Shown in pieces: positions 11,020-21,299 of a stretch of DNA of 64,000 nt; the stretch's first letter is position 1; every line of letters starts with the position of its first letter. A program made the translations under genes and the position numbers. Below the pieces are notes generated by a model, which did not search any database, had not been told where the DNA came from, and saw nothing but the letters and a program-made list of their open reading frames with translations. The DNA is from Aradus depressus (lineage: Eukaryota > Arthropoda > Insecta > Hemiptera > Aradidae), in contig OY759215.1 in NCBI GenBank assembly GCA_963662175.1, forward strand, positions 55,879,213 through 55,943,212, written 5' to 3'.

Positions 11020-12945
11020 CAGGGTGTCCTTTTTAGATGGCCCGGCTGAATTTTTCTTGAACCGATAACGTTATAAAAAAAATAAAAAATACGTATTTAA
11101 TATTTTTCAATCTAGTTTAATATTTCGAATTGTTTTTGAAAAAAAAATTGTACGTGGTACCCCAGGACCAATACAACTTTAAAATTTCAAACAGGACCCT
11201 ATACCTTCCGATACATCATTTTAAAGGATTTTTTACGCTGAAATCAATGGTGCAACCCGATTTTAAATTGGTCAAAAAATTATAAAGTTATGGTTAAAAA
11301 TTAAAAAACAAAAAAAAACAATACATTTTGTTAGCTATTTTTAATAATAAAAAAATCCCATACCCCTAGAGGTTGGTGAACCTACATTTCATGTTCAAAC
11401 TGTCTGCCCTCTTTGAAGATGCAAAGATTGGCTCGTCTTAACCACTCTTCGCTGGTGCTCAGTGCGATAGACTGAGGAGAGACGGATCGACAAGCATTTT
11501 CCACTCTTTGCTGCAGTTCTTCAACTGACGTTGCAGGGTTATGATTGGCATAAACGCTGTTTTTCAAAGTTCCCCACAAGAAAAAGTCTAACGGAGTTAG
11601 ATCGGGTGACCGAGGAGGCCAACAGATGGGGCCGTGAGGTCCTGTCCACCTATCCTGGTAGTGACGATTTAAATAATCTCTCACCTGCAGAGAATTGTGT
11701 GCGGGACATCCATCAAGCTGCAGGAGCATTCTTTGCCGTTGCTGCAGAGGAACCTCTTCTAGTAAAGTTGGTAATTCCTCTCTCAAGAAATTTAGATACT
11801 GAGCTCCATTAAAATTGTTTCTGTAGAAATAAGGACCAAATAATTTATTTCCGAGAAGTCCACACCAAACGTTGATGCTGTGAACCACCTGGTGACGACA
11901 AGAATACGATACTCTGGGATTTTCCTGTGCCCACGTTCGAAAATTCCAACGATTCAGTACACCATTTGTGGTGAACTTTGATTCATCAGTCCATAGGATG
12001 TATGGGAGAATGCTTTCTTGAGCTTCCCAAATCGACATTTGTGCAAGGAACATTAGACGCCTGTCATAATCAGTCTCCCGAAGCCCCTGGACAAGATGAG
12101 AGCGATAGGGCTTAAAATTATAAGCCCGGAGTACATCTCTAATTTTGTTCTTTGAAAAACCTAAAACCCTTCCAGTATTTCGGAGAGAAGAATTTGGATT
12201 TTCCATGACACATTAAAATATCCAGCTCCTCATCGGAATTGCGCTGCCGGTTTCTTGATGGACCCACAACTGATCCGAATCTCCTCATATTGTGAGCAAC
12301 ACGAATAAACGTTTTGTGGTTCACTTGGGGACATTTCTGGGAGTACAACACGACTGCACGGCGAGCAATACCACCACTTTCAATAAAACAATTGTACATA
12401 TCAACTTGTTCCTGATGGGAAAACTCTGCATCCTTCGGTTCATTTTGACTGTCTGATTCATACTGAATGAAAGTAAGTAGATAGGTACTGTTGTAAAACT
12501 TGTTTATTTCCAGGAATTAAAATTCCCTTTCATAAGACCATTTGGGTAAACAATGACAGTGAATGTAAACAATAAAAGAAATTTAACGTTTTTACTAAAA
12601 TTAGGAAGCAAATTCGGTTTATTGGAATTAATACCGAAACAAAATAAATGTGTTTTTTTTTTAATTTTGAACCATAACTTTATCATTTTTTGACCAATTT
12701 AAAATCGGGTTGCCCCATTGATTTCAGCGTTAAAAATCCTTTAAAATGATGTATCGGAAGGTATAGGGTCCTATTTGAAATTTTAAAGTTGTATTGGTCT
12801 TGGGCTACCCCGTACAATTCTTTTTTCAAAAACAACTCGAAATATTAAACTAGACTAAAAAATATTAAATACGTATTTTTTATTTTTTTTATAACGTTAT
12901 CGGTTTAAGAGAAATTCAGCCGGGCCATCTAAAAAGGACACCCTG
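11020..12945 (-). mobile_element. Tc1/mariner-superfamily transposon with ~295-bp TIRs
   Basis: Ends are CAGGGTGTCC...GGACACCCTG flanked by TA on both sides (11018-11019 and 12946-12947), the standard target duplication of this superfamily. The inverted repeats extend inward to about 11316 and 12650, far longer than the usual 20-40 bp TIRs. Length 1926 bp. It carries a broken transposase gene on the minus strand. Inserted 158 bp upstream of the smo start codon, inside an exon-like open stretch. Confidence 0.9.
11382..12470 (-). pseudogene. DDE transposase (IS630/Tc1/mariner type), frameshifted
   Basis: The main frame (12206-11382, 274 codons) holds the catalytic domain: WTDES (first Asp), LQLDGCPAHN (second Asp) and SPDLTPLDFFLWG (third Asp). 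About 36 residues separate the second and third Asp by my count. Upstream, a different frame (to ~12139) carries the helix-turn-helix half, with RRAVVLYSQK and RRFGSVVGPSRNRQRNSDEE. The two frames overlap near 12200, where an intact relative would run DEEL... into NPNSSLRNTG. A single-base shift therefore breaks the gene, and the copy is probably immobile on its own. Nucleus; cut-and-paste transposition when intact. Confidence 0.88.
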
Positions 12946-12947
12946 TA

Positions 12948-13024
12948 TAGCTTCCAGCCCTCTGAACCGTTCTGAGCTGTAATTCCGGAGCTCTCGCTTA
13001 CTTTCGGCCAACTCATCTTTCTGA
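12948..13024 (-). other. Exon-like stretch truncated by the transposon
   Basis: An acceptor-like CTTTCTGAAAG/TTTCAG precedes an open frame reading KDELAESKRELRNYSSERF, which runs to the TA insertion site of the transposon. If the transposon and one TA are removed, the frame continues on the other side (EAIYDKTRRIPNQF) as far as a stop about 50 bp before the smo ATG. A second frame across the same junction also stays open, so coding is not proven. It could be a 5' UTR exon of smo or the end of an upstream gene. I do not recognise the protein. Confidence 0.3.
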
Positions 13025-13119
13025 AAGGATAATAAATAGTATTGCTTAACTTTCCCAGCGTAAAGGGAACGTTGTGTAATCGTTATGTTGAGTTTCCAAC
13101 AGAATTTCATGTTTTCCAC

Positions 13120-13700
13120 CCCTTGTTTCCAACAATTAGAAAAAAAAGGTCTTCGGTGAATCACCGACTGTGTACTTCCCCAGGACAAACTATAAATGCT
13201 CATTCTAAATGTGTTGGGGGTTTTTGTGTCAAGCCCTCCTTTGGCTGAAAATCAATAGAAGTCCTTCTGCATCATTCATTCTATCAGCATTTATCGTGTT
13301 TAGACAGATTTTTTTTTTCTTTTTTGGGAAAAAGGTCCGAAAAACATAAAATTTCGGTGAGAAATCAACATCGAATTTCTGACCGATTACATAACTTCTT
13401 CTATACTTCGTATGGCTGTGAAAGTAAAATTTCTTCTATGAGTGTGTATCTCTGAACATGATAGTTCCCGATAGAACGAATGTATTGGCACAACCCCCCG
13501 AACTTTTATGTAGATCCAAAACCCCATAAGGACGATACCTATCAATTTACAGCCAAATCAGTCAAAGGCAAATGGGGTCTCACAAACCCTAATAATGGTT
13601 GATATAATGTATTTATCAACACGAAATTTAGTATGATTCCATCCTTGATATTCTATTGATTTTCAACCGAAATGATAAATTGGATTCAGAGGGAGAGCGA
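13120..13700. repeat. Dispersed repeat family B, longest copy
   Basis: Includes CGGTGAATCACCGACTGTGT, ACTTCTTCTATACTTCGTAT and AACCCCATAAGGACGATACC. Similar blocks recur at 31385, 34290, 54870 and 56700. No ORF of note. Confidence 0.5.
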
Positions 13701-14029
13701 AAACTCAGTTCATAAATTCGCGCTGGGTAAGAACATTGACGATTCTTTTGTTATTTGGAAAGGCCAATTTAGTTTTCCTTTCAGTTATCACATAAAGTGA
13801 CGACTTATAAATGGGAAGTGCCAAACTGCAGCAGATACCTGGCTCGATGGGAGAGTCTCATGTTATCAGTTATATGAACTTATAAATAAACAGCGTTTCC
13901 GCACAAGTCTCAATTTCATCGAGTTTTCTTCTGGCAACATGTCAAAAAATAACGCATTCGTCGTAACTAAGTTTATAACAGTACCTCCCCTCAACATTAT
14001 TGAATAAAAAACCCATAGATATAAAAACC

Positions 14030-14165
14030 AAATGTAGCGTGTTGAACCCAGTTCTTCTGAATCTTCGGATATGACAAGGCCCCACAAACAGTAACGCCTC
14101 TTCCCAATTTTCACGAATTACGAACTCCTCCTCTTCACGATTGAAATACTCGAAGTGGCTACAAT
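14030..14165 (-). other. Possible exon, unrecognised protein
   Basis: After an acceptor-like TAATTGTAG the minus strand reads HFEYFNREEEEFVIRENWEE, then ALLFVGPCHIRRFRRTGFN. The acidic patch followed by W-EEAL loosely resembles a PB1 domain, but this is weak. No clear donor. It may belong with the stretches at 14405-14576 and 12948-13024. Confidence 0.25.
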
Positions 14166-14404
14166 TATCCACATGTCAAATTTAGTTATTTAAATGCCCT
14201 GAAATGAGCAAATTAGACTTACAATTAGATAAATTACTTATTTTATAATTACTTTAGAAGAACTGAGTACTCTTCTCAACGTTGTTTGCAGTTGCCATTT
14301 TATAGAATGGAGATCAGAAAAATCATTGTACAATTTTCTGCCGTTAAATAAGACTTGTCAAAACAAATTTCCACAGTTTCTATAACGTTTCCTTTGTTAC
14401 AGAA

Positions 14405-14576
14405 GTGAAGAAAGCTCCACCAATTCTACTGCAGCTCCCGGGACCCCAAAAGCACAAACTTGACCAATGGCTATTTCACCAGTTTGTACATGAGGTGAAA
14501 TGTCCTCCATAAGTAAAGAGGGGATGTCATTGGGAAGTAGTCTCCGCAGTAACTCCACCCGTTTGTTGCAAGTCGT
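14405..14576 (-). other. Possible exon, unrecognised protein
   Basis: A TTCTCAG acceptor is followed by an open frame: TTCNKRVELLRRLLPNDIPS, LLMEDISPHVQTGEIAIGQV and CAFGVPGAAVELVELSSLL, then a stop. GC content and composition look coding compared with the flanks. Function unknown; it could be the terminal exon of a gene on the minus strand upstream of smo. Confidence 0.35.
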
Positions 14577-14639
14577 CTGAGAATAATGATACTTAACTTT
14601 TTTTTGCAGTGATATTGTTAAACATAATAAAAAATGAAG

Positions 14640-14802
14640 AAAAGAAGTGTTTTATTTTTTTTAATTATGTTTATTTCACAAAATATTGGTTAAATCGTGA
14701 CTGAAGATGGTAGCAATACCGAAAGTACTCCCATATTATATATATATTTTGTGAAATAGATAATATTTTTTAAAAAACACGTTTTTCTTTACTTTTTAAG
14801 CT
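14640..14802. mobile_element. MITE-like element A, copy 3 (one end)
   Basis: Reads GAAGATGGTAGCAATACCGA, then AAGTACTCCCATAT and TATTTTGTGAAATAGATAAT: the right arm of the element at 3640-4036, preceded by a palindromic TTTCACAAAATAT arm. Confidence 0.6.
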
Positions 14803-15382
14803 GAAGAATGATTAACCAAATTAGCGGTTACGTTTTTTTTTTCTATCCGTATAGACAACAGCAACACTAGAGCGTATATACATACAGATCTGCCTCTAAA
14901 TATTCAATGTGCTTCTGGAATTAGAGTAGTTTGAGAGTGGAATGTTGTCAACATAACAAAAAATATCTCAGTTGCAGATGACTCTATCAATATTGAGAAG
15001 ATGCCCTATAAAGATTTGGTTTGTAAATTTAACAGCAGAACAGATTGCACAGAAGCTGAAATTCAGTTCATACAAACACGCAACACCTTGAGAGGTTTAG
15101 TTGCTGTCGCTTTTATTAACCTTCCTCCACTTCCAGTTTTGATTTTTTCAAACTTGTTCAAATGTTTCCTCTTCTGGAAAAGGGAGGCGATTTGTTGTCC
15201 TGTTCAACCCCTCCTATTCTATATTTAGACTTCCCTTGACTATAAGTTGGAGTTTACATGTTCATTTATTATTTTTTGCTGAGCATGCTGAATGATCGAA
15301 AAATGTGAACCAAATATATTGTACAATAATGTAACGAAGTGTAAACAAAGTTATAATACTCTAATGCTCGCTTATAAATGGT
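14803..15382. other. Intergenic, nothing recognised
   Basis: AT-rich sequence with a short open stretch at 15001-15228 that shows no recognisable domain or splice context. Confidence 0.5.
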
Positions 15383-15549
15383 TATGAAATAACTGTTTAG
15401 CTATTTTTTAGTCATATAAACGTTAGAGTTCTGTAACTTCTTCATACACTATACAATTTATATTGTATAGTGATGTAACATAGTGTATGAAGAAGCTACA
15501 AAGCTCTAACGTTTATATGACTAAAAAAATAGCTAAACAATTATTTCAT
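15383..15549. repeat. Near-perfect 167-bp inverted repeat (hairpin)
   Basis: The left arm runs ATGAAATAACTGTTTAGCTA ... CTTCTTCATACACTA. The right arm is its complement, ending TAGCTAAACAATTATTTCAT, with only a few mismatches over ~65 bp. The short loop is itself palindromic (CTATACAATTTATATTGTATAG-like). Probably a short palindromic MITE. Confidence 0.85.
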
Positions 15550-15885
15550 TAACATTTAATGTTATACTTGCATATAATGTTATACATGTCACATTTTAAG
15601 ACAATTTAGAAGGCTCTGAGAAAAAAAAAATTAATGTTTTAAAAATCATGTTATTTAAATGGACCAAACAAATGGAGTTTATAGGCACGTTTAATGATAA
15701 TCCTTAGGCATATATTTTTTAATTTATTTGGAGTCAAACTGGAGGCGGAGCAGTTAAAATTCGCTAACATGTGAAATAAGGTCCCCCTAGCCCCCCACTC
15801 ATATTTATGTGATTAATGTAATCATAAACAAAGCCCAAAACAATTTTCATGAATTGTCAAAAAAAATATTTTTTTTTACTATTAT

Positions 15886-18055
15886 GCCAAATATGGAGGT
15901 ATGAAGTATAAATGATTACATCAGTCTGCTACCTCCCAGAAGATAAAGTCTGAGTGTAGGAGGGGGAGCAGTCAGCTAGGACAGTACAATCGCTAACAGT
16001 AATTAAAGTTAATACAGGAGAACCTCTATAAATGATTACATCAGTCTGCTACCTCCCAGAAGATAAAGTCTGAGTGTAGGAGGGGGAGCAGTCAGCTAGG
16101 ACAGTACAATCGCTAACAGTAATTAAAGTTAATACAGGAGAACCTCTATAAATGATTACATCAGTCTGCTACCTCCCAGAAGATAAAGTCTGAGTGTAGG
16201 AGGGGGAGCAGTCAGCTAGGACAGTACAATCGCTAACAGTAATTAAAGTTAATAATTAGAAAATATGGAGGTATGAAGTATAAATGATTACATCAGTCTG
16301 CTACCTCCCAGAAGATAAAGTCTGAGTGTAGGAGGGGGAGCAGTCAGCTAGGACAGTACAATCGCTAATAGTAATTAAAGTTAATAATTAGAAAATATGG
16401 AGGTATGAAGTATAAATGATTACATCAGTCTGCTACCTCCCAGAAGATAAAGTCTGAGTGTAGGAGGGGGAGCAGTCAGCTAGGACAGTACAATCGCTAA
16501 CAGTAATTAAAGTTAATAATTAGAAAATATGGAGGTATGAAGTATAAATGATTACATCAGTCTGCTACCTCCCAGAAGATAAAGTCTGAGTGTAGGAGGG
16601 GGAGCAGTCAGCTAGGACAGTACAATCGCTAACAGTAATTAAAGTTAATAATTAGAAAATATGGAGGTATGAAGTATAAATGATTACATCAGTCTGCTAC
16701 CTCCCAGAAGATAAAGTCTGAGTGTAGGAGGGGGAGCAGTCAGCTAGGACAGTACAATCGCTAACAGTAATTAAAGTTAATAATTAGAAAATATGGAGGT
16801 ATGAAGTATAAATGATTACATCAGTCTGCTACCTCCCAGAAGATAAAGTCTGAGTGTAGGAGGGGGAGCAGTCAGCTAGGACAGTACAATCGCTAACAGT
16901 AATTAAAGTTAATAATTAGAAAATATGGAGGTATGAAGTATAAATGATTACATCAGTCTGCTACCTCCCAGAAGATAAAGTCTGAGTGTAGGAGGGGGAG
17001 CAGTCAGCTAGGACAGTACAATCGCTAACAGTAATTAAAGTTAATACAGGAGAACCTCTATAAATGATTACATCAGTCTGCTACCTCCCAGAAGATAAAG
17101 TCTGAGTGTAGGAGGGGGAGCAGTCAGCTAGGACAGTACAATCGCTAACAGTAATTAAAGTTAATAATTAGAAAATATGGAGGTATGAAGTATAAATGAT
17201 TACATCAGTCTGCTACCTCCCAGAAGATAAAGTCTGAGTGTAGGAGGGGGAGCAGTCAGCTAGGACAGTACAATCGCTAACAGTAATTAAAGTTAATACA
17301 GGAGAACCTCTATAAATGATTACATCAGTCTGCTACCTCCCAGAAGATAAAGTCTGAGTGTAGGAGGGGGAGCAGTCAGCTAGGACAGTACAATCGCTAA
17401 CAGTAATTAAAGTTAATACAGGAGAACCTCTATAAATGATTACATCAGTCTGCTACCTCCCAGAAGATAAAGTCTGAGTGTAGGAGGGGGAGCAGTCAGC
17501 TAGGACAGTACAATCGCTAACAGTAATTAAAGTTAATAATTAGAAAATATGGAGGTATGAAGTATAAATGATTACATCAGTCTGCTACCTCCCAGAAGAT
17601 AAAGTCTGAGTGTAGGAGGGGGAGCAGTCAGCTAGGACAGTACAATCGCTAACAGTAATTAAAGTTAATACAGGAGAACCTCTATAAATGATTACATCAG
17701 TCTGCTACCTCCCAGAAGATAAAGTCTGAGTGTAGGAGGGGGAGCAGTCAGCTAGGACAGTACAATCGCTAACAGTAATTAAAGTTAATACAGGAGAACC
17801 TCTATAAATGATTACATCAGTCTGCTACCTCCCAGAAGATAAAGTCTGAGTGTAGGAGGGGGAGCAGTCAGCTAGGACAGTACAATCGCTAACAGTAATT
17901 AAAGTTAATAATTAGAAAATATGGAGGTATGAAGTATAAATGATTACATCAGTCTGCTACCTCCCAGAAGATAAAGTCTGAGTGTAGGAGGGGGAGCAGT
18001 CAGCTAGGACAGTACAATCGCTAACAGTAATTAAAGTTAATAATTAGAAAATAAG
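15886..18055. repeat. Minisatellite array, 17 cores with two linker types
   Basis: A ~108-bp core starting TATAAATGATTACATCAGTC is repeated 17 times, with core starts at 15907, 16027, 16147, 16279, 16411, 16543, 16675, 16807, 16939, 17059, 17191, 17311, 17431, 17563, 17683, 17803 and 17935. Cores are joined by a 12-bp linker (CAGGAGAACCTC, 120-bp period) or a 24-bp linker (ATTAGAAAATATGGAGGTAT plus GAAG, 132-bp period). Cores are almost identical; the one difference I noticed is a C-to-T at about 16370. Within the core, CTGCTACCTCC can pair imperfectly with GGAGGGGGAGCAG. Such homogeneity indicates recent amplification or conversion. Confidence 0.97.
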
Positions 18056-19683
18056 GTAGATACATTAAAGTAATAATATAATAATAAAAAAATATATAAA
18101 TAAAGAATATTCTAGTAATATAAAATGAGGAGAAAAAAAATAAATAATGAAAAGAAAAATATGATTACATACCTATATGTAATTTTGAATTTATTTATTT
18201 ATATATATTTTAAATTTATGTATGTAGTTATGAGAGTAACTCTCATCAAATATTTATGAGAATGAAAATTTAAATAACTATAAAAATCAACAGATCGCAC
18301 AACTAAGAGTGGTATGGTCGCATTCTAGAAGCAAGTTACATAGTTAATAACTTAAATTAGCTAAATTAAATTTCAGGTGATCAGCCATTTTTGTTTCTAT
18401 TATAGCTCCCTTAACTTTCACCATTATGAATTTTAGTGTGCTTACTGCAATAACGTAAAATATACTACAATGTTTAATTTCCACTCACAAAGAAATTCTT
18501 AAAGAAAACGGCAAAAATGAGACACAATGATCATTATGAGATAACAATCGTTCAATACTGATAATCCTCTAAATATTTCTGACAAATACCTATGGTCTAG
18601 GTATTGATCCAAAAAAGAACCTATAATACTGGCACACATTAATGTTTTTAAATTAATCTCTCTGTCCAATAATATGCGGTACCTTTCATAATAAAATTGA
18701 CTTAATACATTCTTTGTACACAAATTAACACAGTTTTCTACCTCCATCGAGCTAAACCTTGGGGAATCCAAACTAATAAATAATATACATTTTTATTGGT
18801 TGTATGAAATTAACTGGCCATCCGTTTGGTAATAATGATTGTGTTAACTTCCAAATTCTCATCATCGAACCCTATAATATATTGTCGTATTTTGACACCA
18901 ATGTTCCTTGATTTCGCATATGCAGTCCTCAATTTCAATTCATTAGGGCTAGCTCCTAGAACTTATTTGCGAAGAACTGCACTGAATTCATTCAGCACCT
19001 CTTCTTCGTGCACGATACCCCATTTTATCTGCTCCAGGCCACTCAAATCCGTTCCCCCCCTTAGGAATAATATGCAAACTATACTTAACACTAAATTTTA
19101 TAAACGAACATTAACAAATAGATTCTGAACAAACTCTTGAAACATTTCTGCCTTTTGGAGGTCGACAACACCTAAGGATGTCCGTTTAAAATAAATTAGT
19201 TTGCCAAGAGGCAAACAACGGCCCCTCAGACCTCCTCTACCTCACACTTCTCGTAAAAACTATTACCCTCGAACTAGCGTCTCTTCGCGTCGGTTGAGAG
19301 TATTGCGCTTTTTATTTGTTGCTCCTTGTAAGAATTATTTACTATTTGACTTGCCTTACACGAAGAAGCGTTTCGCAGCTGCTAAATAACGAGCTAACAC
19401 CTTGAGGCAGATGAATGAAACACATGCCGAACGGTAGGCCAGTAAAAGGCTGACGCTCTCCGAAATGAACCCAGGCTCGCGGACTCTCCAATAGTTGTCT
19501 TAGTCTGATTTGATAGCTAGACTAGCCCCTGTCAATGGTTTCATACCCATCACTCCCGTGACATGGGAAGAATTTGACAGGTCCTTCCCTTTAGTCTGCA
19601 AGTTCCCTCTTAAGCTGGTTTGCCCAGTTATCTTTCACAAATAATACGTGCTATTTCCAGAATATTTATATTATGCTTGAGAG
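18056..19683. other. Intergenic, nothing firmly recognised
   Basis: AT-rich. A 90-codon minus-strand frame at 18499-18771 (from MDSPRFSSMEVENC) has protein-like composition but no recognised domain and no clear splice context. It could be an exon, but I cannot support it. Confidence 0.4.
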
Positions 19684-19800
19684 GGCGCCGGTAGCTCAAT
19701 GGTAAGATCGCAAGTTTAAAACCCGGGCGAGGCCCATGGGTTTTTAATCTGGAAGGTAAGTGGCGGTCCGGAGCCTATATGATATGATGTCTATTTACCG
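19684..19800 (+). mobile_element. SINE tRNA-head fragment
   Basis: Begins GGGCGCCGGTAGCTCAATGG, nearly identical to the head of the full-length SINE. It then has a shortened anticodon region and a degraded B box (AAGTTTAAAACCCGGGCG). Confidence 0.6.
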
Positions 19801-20358
19801 ATCTTCAGCAACCAAGGTCAGACTTTCCAGATGTGGTGGACCAACAAGTCAAGCCGGCAGTCAAGGGAGAAGACGAACTCGGACGGCAGGGATCGAGGCG
19901 ATGAAGATTAACTGATAGAACTGGAAGGGTCCGACAGGGAACATACAGCTGTCTCTGTGTGTCTTGATGCGGCAGCAGCCAAAACATGACCGCATAGAAC
20001 AACCTCTTTAAACATTTGAAGACATAATTATTTCCAAGAAAGTAAATTTGTCATCATAGCTTATTCTAGTATGTATTTCCGTGAATTAGATACAAAGAGT
20101 AAAAAAAAAAAAAACTTATAACATTAGATTGAACAAATCTTTAACATTATATAGTACATAATAATTATATATCAACAATATCCATTTTTTAAATATATAT
20201 ATATATATATATACTGCCCTACCTGAAGTTACTAACTGGGCGAAGCCAAGTAACCTACTAGTTAAAAAAATTCTTTTTTTTTTATAACTAATATATTGAA
20301 CATATGTTACATGGTATATAAAAAATTGAATATTGTAGAATGCATGTACAGTAGACCT
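19801..20358. other. Intergenic stretch downstream of the Rap1-like gene
   Basis: A GC-richer block at 19805-20000 has no interpretable reading frame. The rest is AT-rich and includes a short (AT)n run at 20192-20212. Nothing else seen. Confidence 0.4.
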
Positions 20359-21135
20359 TTAATTTTGATTTACTTTCATTAGAGGACAATTATTTATTAG
20401 GGCGTACTTCTGCTCCTCAGACAAGAAGTCAAAACGATCTAACTCTATTCTTATTGACTTCCAAAAGTGCTCCTTCATACTTTGGTGAGTTCTTCGTGGG
20501 CAAATATTTCTCATTTCCATTGTTCTCCAGAGTGTCTTACCTCGAAGGCAAGAATATTTATTCTTTGATATGATAAATTTCAAAATAGCTTCTTTTTCGC
20601 TAATAGTGAACGGGGCTCTTGTTCGTTTGTTAACAATTCTTGGTTTATAAGTAACCCGTCCGAAATTAGTTGAATCAGAGTCATCAGATAATCGTTCTTC
20701 ACGATTAACACAATTATTCATACTGTTTTCAAAGCTAGTAAAAGTTTCTTTACCCCAAAAAATTACGTCCATGTAAGACTTATGAGACACACGGTTGGCA
20801 TAACCCAGTCTATAAGGAGATATATCTAACAGTGTGTTCGTCCTAATGCAGTCAGAAATATAACTCAACTTGAAAGAAACACGGTCACAAAAAGCTCTTG
20901 AGGAATACGGTTTTAGAGAATCTAGAACTATGACAGTCTTATCAGAAATTTCACTTTCCCCAACGATCCCCCCTCCATATTCCTCCACCAAATTTTCATA
21001 ATTCCTTTTAATATCTTCATTATCGGATACTATATGAAAAGAAATAACTTCTCCAATGAGATTTTTGAACAGACCACAGTTTACATTTTCAAATAGTTCA
21101 TCGAAGTTGTACATGCTTTGTAAATTCAATGGCAT
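20359..21135 (-). CDS. Rap1/TERF2IP-like telomere protein (BRCT + Myb)
   Basis: 258 codons in one exon. Rap1 proteins bind shelterin-type telomere complexes (yeast Rap1 binds DNA directly; vertebrate TERF2IP binds via TRF2) and act in the nucleus. Residues ~20-110 look like the Rap1 BRCT: LFKNLIGEVISFHIV, a GGGIV turn, then YISDCIRTNTLLDISPYRL. This resembles the YILDC..N..L.L..YRL pattern of TERF2IP. Residues ~170-235 are a Myb-like domain: RAPFTISEKEAILKFI, KTLWRTME and THQSMKEHFWKSI. The start ATG at 21135 was chosen because the longer frame begins without an ATG. The RCT domain normally at the C terminus is not visible; the frame ends 24 residues after the Myb. GAAA|GTAAAT near the stop could be a donor to a further exon. 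Family assignment is from motif memory, not an alignment. Confidence 0.75.
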   Translation of the reverse strand: MPLNLQSMYNFDELFENVNCGLFKNLIGEVISFHIVSDNEDIKRNYENLVEEYGGGIVGESEISDKTVIVLDSLKPYSSRAFCDRVSFKLSYISDCIRTNTLLDISPYRLGYANRVSHKSYMDVIFWGKETFTSFENSMNNCVNREERLSDDSDSTNFGRVTYKPRIVNKRTRAPFTISEKEAILKFIISKNKYSCLRGKTLWRTMEMRNICPRRTHQSMKEHFWKSIRIELDRFDFLSEEQKYALINNCPLMKVNQN

Positions 21136-21261
21136 ATTAATATAGCGAAAAAAAAACAAAAAAACGTGAAGACAAATTCACAAACACCCGTTAAATAAAA
21201 CTGTTTAGATAAGACATGGCGGGTAAACTCATCATATCAGAGTGAAAGGTTATTATCAGAA

Positions 21262-21269
21262 TATCGATA
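21262..21269. promoter_or_regulatory. TATCGATA (DRE-like) motif upstream of Rap1-like gene
   Basis: A perfect TATCGATA lies about 127 bp upstream of the Rap1-like start codon. In Drosophila this is the DREF site of replication and housekeeping promoters. One 8-mer in AT-rich DNA may be chance. Confidence 0.3.
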
Positions 21270-21299
21270 TAATTGTGTCCCAGAATAATGATAAAATCA

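Noticed and set aside
11531..11812. Plus-strand 93-codon frame
   Set aside because: Shadow of the transposase on the opposite strand.
15886..18055. CRISPR-like array (repeat plus two spacers)
   Set aside because: Eukaryotic context, a ~108-bp repeat core and only two linker sequences reused many times. It is a minisatellite.
18499..18771. 90-codon minus-strand frame as an extra Rap1 exon or separate gene
   Set aside because: No similarity to the Rap1 C-terminal domain that I can see, and no convincing splice partner.
20359..21135. MADF/SANT transposon-domesticated protein instead of Rap1
   Set aside because: The N-terminal BRCT-like block ending in DISPYRLG fits Rap1, whereas MADF proteins lack it. 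Kept as a residual doubt in the confidence.
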